Program-made: the position numbers and the translations under genes | NCBI GenBank assembly: GCA_032055545.1 | Contig: DAMBQR010000054.1 | Coordinates: 1 to 26,537 of the forward strand | Direction of reading: 5' to 3' | Source: Pseudescherichia sp032055545 | GTDB taxonomy: Bacteria > Pseudomonadota > Gammaproteobacteria > Enterobacterales > Enterobacteriaceae | DNA: 26,537 nt | Part shown: piece after piece, positions 22,507-26,537 of the stretch | Layout of the letters: each line of letters begins with the position of its first letter | Numbering within the stretch: position 1 is the first letter of the stretch | Notes under the pieces: model-generated | Told to the model about the DNA's origin: nothing | The model's database searches: none | What the model saw: only the letters and a program-made list of their open reading frames with translations

Positions 22507-24969
22507 TTAAACTCCTAACTTCCATGAGAGGGTGCGCAGCAGATCGGCAAAAACGCCCGCCGCCGTCACATCATTGCCTGCACCGTAACCGCGCAGCACC
22601 AGCGGCAGCGGTTGATAATAGTGGCTGTAAAACGCCAGTGCGTTCTCACCGTTTTTCACTTTATAGAGCGGATCGTTGCCGTCTACCTCGGCGATCTTCA
22701 CCCGGCAGACACCATCCTCTTCGATATTGCCCACGTAGCGCAGCACTTTACCCTCATCACGCGCTTTCGCCACGCGGGTAGCAAAGGCGTCGTCGAGCTG
22801 CGGCAGGCGAGCCATGAAGCCGCTTACGTCGCCGCTGTCATCAAAGCTTGTTGGCAGCACCGGCTCGATAACAATATCGGTCAGCTCCAGCTCGCGCCCC
22901 GTCTCACGGGCGAGGATCAGCAGCTTGCGCGCTACGTCCATGCCGGAGAGATCGTCTCGCGGATCCGGCTCGGTATAGCCCAGGTCCCGTGCGATGCCGG
23001 TTGCTTCCGAGAGGCTCATCCCCTCGTCCAGCTTACCGAAAATAAAGGAGAGCGACCCGGAGAGGATCCCGGAGAATCGCTGTAATTCATCCCCGGCGTT
23101 AAGCAGGTTTTGCAGGTTTTCAATGACCGGCAGCCCTGCCCCAACGTTGGTGTCGTAGAGGAACTTGCGGCGCGATCCGGCGGCAGCATGGCGCAGCTGG
23201 TGGTAGTAGTCCATCGACGAGGTGTTGGCTTTCTTGTTCGGGGTGACCACGTGGAAACCTTCACGCAGGAAGTCGGCGTACTGATCGGCCACCGCCTGGT
23301 TGGAGGTACAGTCAACGATCACCGGGTTGAGCAGATGATACTCTTTTACCAGGCGGATCAGGCGGCCCAGATTGAACGGCTCTTTCGCCTCTGCCAGCTC
23401 CGCCTGCCAGTTCTCGAGGTTCAGACCGTGCACGTTGGTCAGGAGTGCCTTTGAGTTCGCTACGCCGCAGACCCGCAGGTCGATGTGCTTGCCCTTTAGC
23501 CAGCTCTGCTGACGCTTGAGCTGATCCAGCAGCGCGCCGCCGACGCCACCGACGCCAATCACGAATACCTCAATCACCTGGTCGGTATTGAACAGCATCT
23601 GATGGGTGACGCGCACGCCGGTGGTGGCATCATCGGTGCTTACCACCACCGAGATTGAGCGCTCGGAGGAGCCCTGGGCAATGGCCACGATATTGATATT
23701 GGCGCGGGCCAGCGCGGCAAAGAATTTCGCCGAAATACCGCGCAGGGTACGCATGCCGTCGCCGACGACGGAGATAATCGCCAGCCGCTCCATCACCGCC
23801 AACGGCTCCAGCAGCCCCTCTTTCAGCTCAAGATAGAACTCGTCCCCCAGCGCCCGACGCGCGCGGGCGCAGTCGGCCTGCGGTACGCAGAAGCTGATGC
23901 TGTATTCGGATGAGGACTGGGTGATCAGCACCACCGAGATCCCGGCGCGTGACATGGCCGCAAATACCCGCGCCGCCATGCCGACCATCCCTTTCATGCC
24001 GGGGCCGGAGACGCTAAACATTGCCATGTTATTAAGGTTAGAGATGCCCTTAACCGGCAGGCCGTCATCGTCAGAGGTGGCACCAATCAGCGTACCGGGC
24101 GCCTGTGGGTTACCGGTATTTTTAATCAGGCAGGGGATCTGAAACTGGGCGATAGGGGTGATGGTTCGCGGATGCAGCACTTTGGCACCGAAATAGGAGA
24201 GCTCCATCGCCTCCTGGTAGGACATCGACTTTAGCAGACGGGCATCGGGCACCTGGCGCGGATCGCAGGTGTAGACGCCGTCAACGTCGGTCCAGATTTC
24301 ACAGCAGTCGGCGCGCAGGCAGGCGGCCAGCACGGCGGCAGAGTAGTCGGAGCCGTTACGCCCCAAGACCACCAGCTCGCCCTTCTCATTACCGGCGGTA
24401 AACCCTGCCATCAGGATCATATGGTCTGCGGGGATCTGGCTGGCGGCAATACGACGGGTAGATTCGGCGATATCAACGGTGGATTCGAGGTAGTGGCCTA
24501 CAGCGAGCAGTTTTTCCACCGGGTCGATCACCGAAACCTTGTGCCCTCTGGCCTCCAGCAGCCCGGCCATAATGGCGATGGAGAGCTTTTCTCCCCGGCA
24601 GATGATGGCAGCGTTGATGCTGTCCGGACACTGGCCCAGCAGGCTGATGCCGTGCAGAACGTGTTTGATCTGCGCGAACTCATGCTCAACCAACTGCTTC
24701 AGCCGGACAAGGGGGAAACCGGGCTGGGCGTCGGCCAGGCCTGCAAGCAGGTCGGCAAAAATGTGCTCTGCGTCGCTGATGTTGGGTACGGCATCCTGGC
24801 CCCCGATGGTCTTCTCAATCATCGCCACCAGGTGGTTGGTAATTTTAGCCGGGGCAGACAGCACGGTCGCAACCTGCCCCTGCCTGGCATTGCTCTCCAG
24901 AATTTCGGCAACACGCAGAAAACGATCTGCATTTGCCACTGACGTACCGCCGAACTTCAACACTCGCAT
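22507..24969 (-). CDS. thrA: Bifunctional aspartokinase I / homoserine dehydrogenase I
   Basis: ThrA catalyses the first and third steps from aspartate to threonine. The 820 residues match E. coli exactly in length. The N-terminal aspartokinase begins MRVLKFGGTSVANADRFLRV. Two regulatory ACT domains follow, with ARANINIVAIAQGSSERSIS between, through which threonine inhibits both activities. The homoserine dehydrogenase part begins near residue 465 with VIEVFVIGVGGVGGALLDQL, its NAD(P)-binding Rossmann motif, and includes DLSGMDVARKLLILAR. Expression is set by attenuation at the thrL leader just upstream. AAGGGG precedes the start. Confidence 0.99.
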   Translation of the reverse strand: MRVLKFGGTSVANADRFLRVAEILESNARQGQVATVLSAPAKITNHLVAMIEKTIGGQDAVPNISDAEHIFADLLAGLADAQPGFPLVRLKQLVEHEFAQIKHVLHGISLLGQCPDSINAAIICRGEKLSIAIMAGLLEARGHKVSVIDPVEKLLAVGHYLESTVDIAESTRRIAASQIPADHMILMAGFTAGNEKGELVVLGRNGSDYSAAVLAACLRADCCEIWTDVDGVYTCDPRQVPDARLLKSMSYQEAMELSYFGAKVLHPRTITPIAQFQIPCLIKNTGNPQAPGTLIGATSDDDGLPVKGISNLNNMAMFSVSGPGMKGMVGMAARVFAAMSRAGISVVLITQSSSEYSISFCVPQADCARARRALGDEFYLELKEGLLEPLAVMERLAIISVVGDGMRTLRGISAKFFAALARANINIVAIAQGSSERSISVVVSTDDATTGVRVTHQMLFNTDQVIEVFVIGVGGVGGALLDQLKRQQSWLKGKHIDLRVCGVANSKALLTNVHGLNLENWQAELAEAKEPFNLGRLIRLVKEYHLLNPVIVDCTSNQAVADQYADFLREGFHVVTPNKKANTSSMDYYHQLRHAAAGSRRKFLYDTNVGAGLPVIENLQNLLNAGDELQRFSGILSGSLSFIFGKLDEGMSLSEATGIARDLGYTEPDPRDDLSGMDVARKLLILARETGRELELTDIVIEPVLPTSFDDSGDVSGFMARLPQLDDAFATRVAKARDEGKVLRYVGNIEEDGVCRVKIAEVDGNDPLYKVKNGENALAFYSHYYQPLPLVLRGYGAGNDVTAAGVFADLLRTLSWKLGV

Positions 24970-24994
24970 GGTATTACCCCTTGATTTTTGGTCG

Positions 24995-25033
24995 AAAAAA
25001 AAGCCCGCACTGTTCAGGTGCGGGCTTTTTTCT
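24995..25033 (-). terminator. thr operon attenuator
   Basis: On the minus strand GCCCGCAC (25025-25018) pairs with GTGCGGGC (25010-25003) around a seven-base loop, and eight T follow. It lies between thrL and thrA. Stalling in the leader peptide when threonyl- or isoleucyl-tRNA is short should prevent it forming. Confidence 0.93.
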
Positions 25034-25049
25034 GTGTTTCCTGTACGCG

Positions 25050-25115
25050 TCAGCCCGCACCGTTACCTGTGGTAATGGTGGTGGTAATAATTGTCAGCGT
25101 GCTGATGCGATTCAT
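25050..25115 (-). CDS. thrL: thr operon leader peptide
   Basis: A 21-residue frame runs from ATG at 25113-25115 to TGA at 25050-25052, too short for routine gene calling. It starts MNRIST and ends TTGNGAG. It contains seven Thr and four Ile codons, compared with eight and four in E. coli as I recall it. The core is Thr-rich (IITTTITT), the hallmark of the threonine/isoleucine sensing leader. ACATCC precedes the start as in E. coli. The attenuator follows directly. Confidence 0.93.
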   Translation of the reverse strand: MNRISTLTIITTTITTGNGAG

Positions 25116-25149
25116 GGATGTTGTGTGCTCTGTAGTTTTTATCTGTCTG

Positions 25150-25193
25150 TCTTGTATAGCTATACGGTTAAAGTATATCCCTGCCTGAGTCAA
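25150..25193 (-). promoter_or_regulatory. thr operon promoter region
   Basis: On the minus strand TTGACT (25193-25188) followed by TATACTTTAACCG and TATAGCTATAC occupies the position of the E. coli thr promoter, with which it shares the TTGACT and ACTTTAACC elements. The exact -10 is not certain from the sequence. A perfect 12-base palindrome GTATAGCTATAC lies at 25154-25165. Confidence 0.65.
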
Positions 25194-25223
25194 TGAATTT
25201 TTGCTTTTTGCCCTTTTCACCAT

Positions 25224-25245
25224 CAACGCAGGTCGCGCTGCGTTG
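25224..25245. repeat. Inverted repeat between lasT and thr promoter
   Basis: CAACGCAG (25224-25231) and CTGCGTTG (25238-25245) are perfect reverse complements with a six-base loop. No U-tract follows on either strand, so a terminator role for lasT is doubtful. Confidence 0.45.
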
Positions 25246-25298
25246 GCCGTATTTTACTCCGCACTCTTGCCAGCGGAAAAAGCGATATCAGATGCTTT

Positions 25299-25321
25299 CG
25301 CCATAACAAAAAGCTATGGCG
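25299..25321. repeat. Hairpin overlapping the region just after lasT
   Basis: CGCCATA (25299-25305) and TATGGCG (25315-25321) form a seven-base stem around a nine-base loop, six bases after the lasT stop. It is the likely 3' end structure of lasT, though without a proper U-tract. Confidence 0.45.
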
Positions 25322-25326
25322 GGATT

Positions 25327-26013
25327 TTATTCTGCGAGTTTTTTTTCGATATCATGCAGCAAACGGTGCAGCATGGCGGTATCCCGCTGCTCAAACAGAC
25401 CCAGCCGCTGATCCAGCCAGTCTGCCAGCTTAAGGTCATCGGCAATGCCCAGCGTCCCCAGCAGCGATCGCGCCCGCAGACGCAGCGCCTTAAGCTGCTC
25501 TGCATCATGGGTCATCACCGGCTCGTTGCGCTGTTGCATTAATGAGGCTAACTGATAGCAATAAACCATCACCGCCTGGCCAAGATTGAGCGACGGATAG
25601 TCGGCTACCATCGGCACGCCGGTAAGGATGTCGGCGAGAGCCAGTTCGTCGTTGGTTAAGCCCGAATCTTCCCGGCCAAACACCAGCGCAGCATGGTTCA
25701 TCCACTGACGCTTCTCCTCAAGCAGCGGCACCAGTTCGGCAGGCGTGGCGTAGTAGTGAAATTTTGCCCGGCTGCGGGCAGTGGTGGCGACCGTAAAATC
25801 GACGTCGGCCAGGGCGTCAGCGAGCGTAGCGAAAACCGTTGCGTTATCAATTATATCGCCGGAGCCGTGGGCAACCCAACGTGCACTCTCTTGCCGGTGC
25901 GCCTCGCTGTCAACAATGCGCAGATCGCTAAAACCCATGGTCTTCATGGCGCGGGCCGCCGCGCCGACGTTTTCAGGCCTGGCAGGTGAAACTAATACTA
26001 TTGATACACGCAT
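25327..26013 (-). CDS. yjtD: TrmJ-like RNA methyltransferase LasT/YjtD
   Basis: The 228-residue protein is a SPOUT-class (TrmH/TrmJ-like) RNA methyltransferase and has the length of E. coli YjtD/LasT. MRVSIVLVSPARPENVGAAA is the family N-terminus. ALVFGREDSGLTNDELALAD and YPSLNLGQAVMVYCYQLA form the SAM-binding knot. Its natural target has not been established to my knowledge. The ATG at 26011-26013 has AGAGAG upstream. In E. coli the same gene also lies between arcA/yjjY and thrL. Confidence 0.93.
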   Translation of the reverse strand: MRVSIVLVSPARPENVGAAARAMKTMGFSDLRIVDSEAHRQESARWVAHGSGDIIDNATVFATLADALADVDFTVATTARSRAKFHYYATPAELVPLLEEKRQWMNHAALVFGREDSGLTNDELALADILTGVPMVADYPSLNLGQAVMVYCYQLASLMQQRNEPVMTHDAEQLKALRLRARSLLGTLGIADDLKLADWLDQRLGLFEQRDTAMLHRLLHDIEKKLAE

Positions 26014-26197
26014 GGGTTACTCTCTGGTGTCCCCTGTGGTGGGGTAAAAAGACAATCAACGTCAAGTTATTACGCAGCACAAATTTACAAAAACGTAACA
26101 GCAATCACTGAATTTGTGTTAGGCAAAGCTTAAAAATTACTACACTGTTTACTGGGTTAATGAGCTGCCAGTATGTTAACAGAACAGGATTATCCCT

Positions 26198-26302
26198 ATG
26201 TTTAATCATGATAATCGTTGTGAAAATCGCGATCCGTTACTGGATTCAGTAAATTTATTAATTAACGCCTGTAACTACCTGTTTATTGAAAAAATGTTAT
26301 AA
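26198..26302 (+). CDS. Possible 34-residue small protein upstream of arcA
   Basis: A plus-strand frame runs from ATG at 26198-26200 to TAA at 26300-26302. AGGA (26186-26189) lies eight bases upstream of the ATG, a good ribosome site. The peptide begins MFNHDNRCENRDPLL, has two Cys (8 and 25), and ends with a more hydrophobic LLINACNYLFIEKML. A TACACT hexamer near 26140 could be a -10 box. I do not recognise the peptide. Chance occurrence is possible in 400 bases of AT-rich DNA. Confidence 0.35.
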   Translation: MFNHDNRCENRDPLLDSVNLLINACNYLFIEKML

Positions 26303-26358
26303 AAGCTAGTAATAAGATGCGACGATTTCATCAAACTGTTAACGTGCTACAATTGAAC

Positions 26359-26372
26359 TTGATATATGTCAA
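26359..26372 (+). promoter_or_regulatory. FNR-like box upstream of arcA
   Basis: TTGATATATGTCAA matches the FNR consensus TTGAT-N4-ATCAA at nine of ten positions. The arcA gene is expected just beyond the right edge on the plus strand, and E. coli arcA is known to be induced by FNR in the absence of oxygen. The site lies within the yjjY-lasT gap, as in E. coli as I recall it. Confidence 0.7.
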
Positions 26373-26424
26373 CGAACCGTAGTTTTATTGGGTGTCTGGT
26401 GCGTCTTAACCTGTTATGTTGCTG

Positions 26425-26537
26425 TTAAAATGGGTAGGATGACAACCGTTTTTGACACTGTCGGGTCCAGAGGGAGTATGTGCCCACGACCAAGCTAATG
26501 ATGTTGTTGACGTTGATGGAAAGTGCATCAAGAACGC
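26425..26537 (-). CDS. yjjY: YjjY small protein, 3' part (5' end outside window)
   Basis: On the minus strand the window edge enters a frame reading VLDALSINVNNIISLVVGT, which matches E. coli YjjY after its first seven or so residues. It then diverges and ends YSLWTRQCQKRLSSYPF at the TAA at 26425-26427. In E. coli, from memory, the tail is different and reads in another frame over similar DNA. The start codon lies beyond the window. The function is unknown. The frame lies antisense within the arcA leader, so conservation may reflect the leader as much as a protein. Confidence 0.55.
   Translation of the reverse strand, partial: VLDALSINVNNIISLVVGTYSLWTRQCQKRLSSYPF

Noticed and set aside
1..26537. 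CRISPR arrays, tRNA or rRNA genes, prophage or integrase
   Set aside because: No regularly spaced repeats, no tRNA-like cloverleaf sequence and no integrase or phage proteins were seen on either strand.

Overview
The window is a chromosomal segment from a member of the Enterobacteriaceae that is not E. coli itself. Gene content and order follow the E. coli 0-minute region read backwards: rpsT, nhaA, dnaJ, dnaK, yaaW, satP, mog, talB, yaaJ, yaaA, yaaX, thrC, thrB, thrA, thrL, lasT/yjtD, and the edge of yjjY before arcA. Most proteins match the E. coli length to within a residue or two. The genus cannot be fixed from the sequence alone. Differences from E. coli K-12 are that nhaR is missing between nhaA and rpsT, yaaI and the antisense htgA frame are missing, no IS or hok/sok is seen between dnaJ and nhaA, and two accessory segments are present.

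Layout. 1-350: rpsT (TTG start) and a terminator shared with convergent nhaA. 353-1522: nhaA without nhaR. 1599-8343: a sulfate-ester gene cluster, all on the minus strand and visibly more AT-rich than its flanks. In transcription order it encodes a Tsx/OmpK-like outer-membrane channel, an exported Cys-type sulfatase, a radical-SAM sulfatase maturase, an IS1-InsA-like zinc-ribbon/HTH protein of unknown function, and a PAPS-independent arylsulfate sulfotransferase that lacks a signal peptide. 8344-8770: an AT-rich spacer and the dnaJ terminator. 8771-12090: the dnaK-dnaJ heat-shock operon with two sigma-32 promoters; the 5' part of dnaK contains a 143-base run of N. 12269-13697: yaaW and satP. 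13744-15498: a 5'-truncated Rpn-family nuclease remnant abutting an MHS-family transporter. 15622-20059: mog, talB, yaaJ, yaaA, yaaX. 20231-25200: the complete thr operon with attenuator and leader peptide. 25327-26537: lasT/yjtD, the arcA upstream region with an FNR-like box, a possible 34-residue ORF, and the 3' part of yjjY.

How the genes work together. The accessory cluster reads as a small-molecule sulfate-ester system: entry through an outer-membrane channel, hydrolysis by a formylglycine sulfatase activated in the cytoplasm by the oxygen-sensitive maturase, and sulfuryl transfer between phenols by the ASST. Substrates are not deducible. From memory, Salmonella carries sulfatase-like genes in the same dnaJ-nhaA interval, so the location is not new. 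The less ordinary parts are the leaderless ASST lacking the usual cysteine pair and the transposase-like zinc-ribbon protein sitting inside the cluster. The rest of the window is standard core metabolism and protein quality control.
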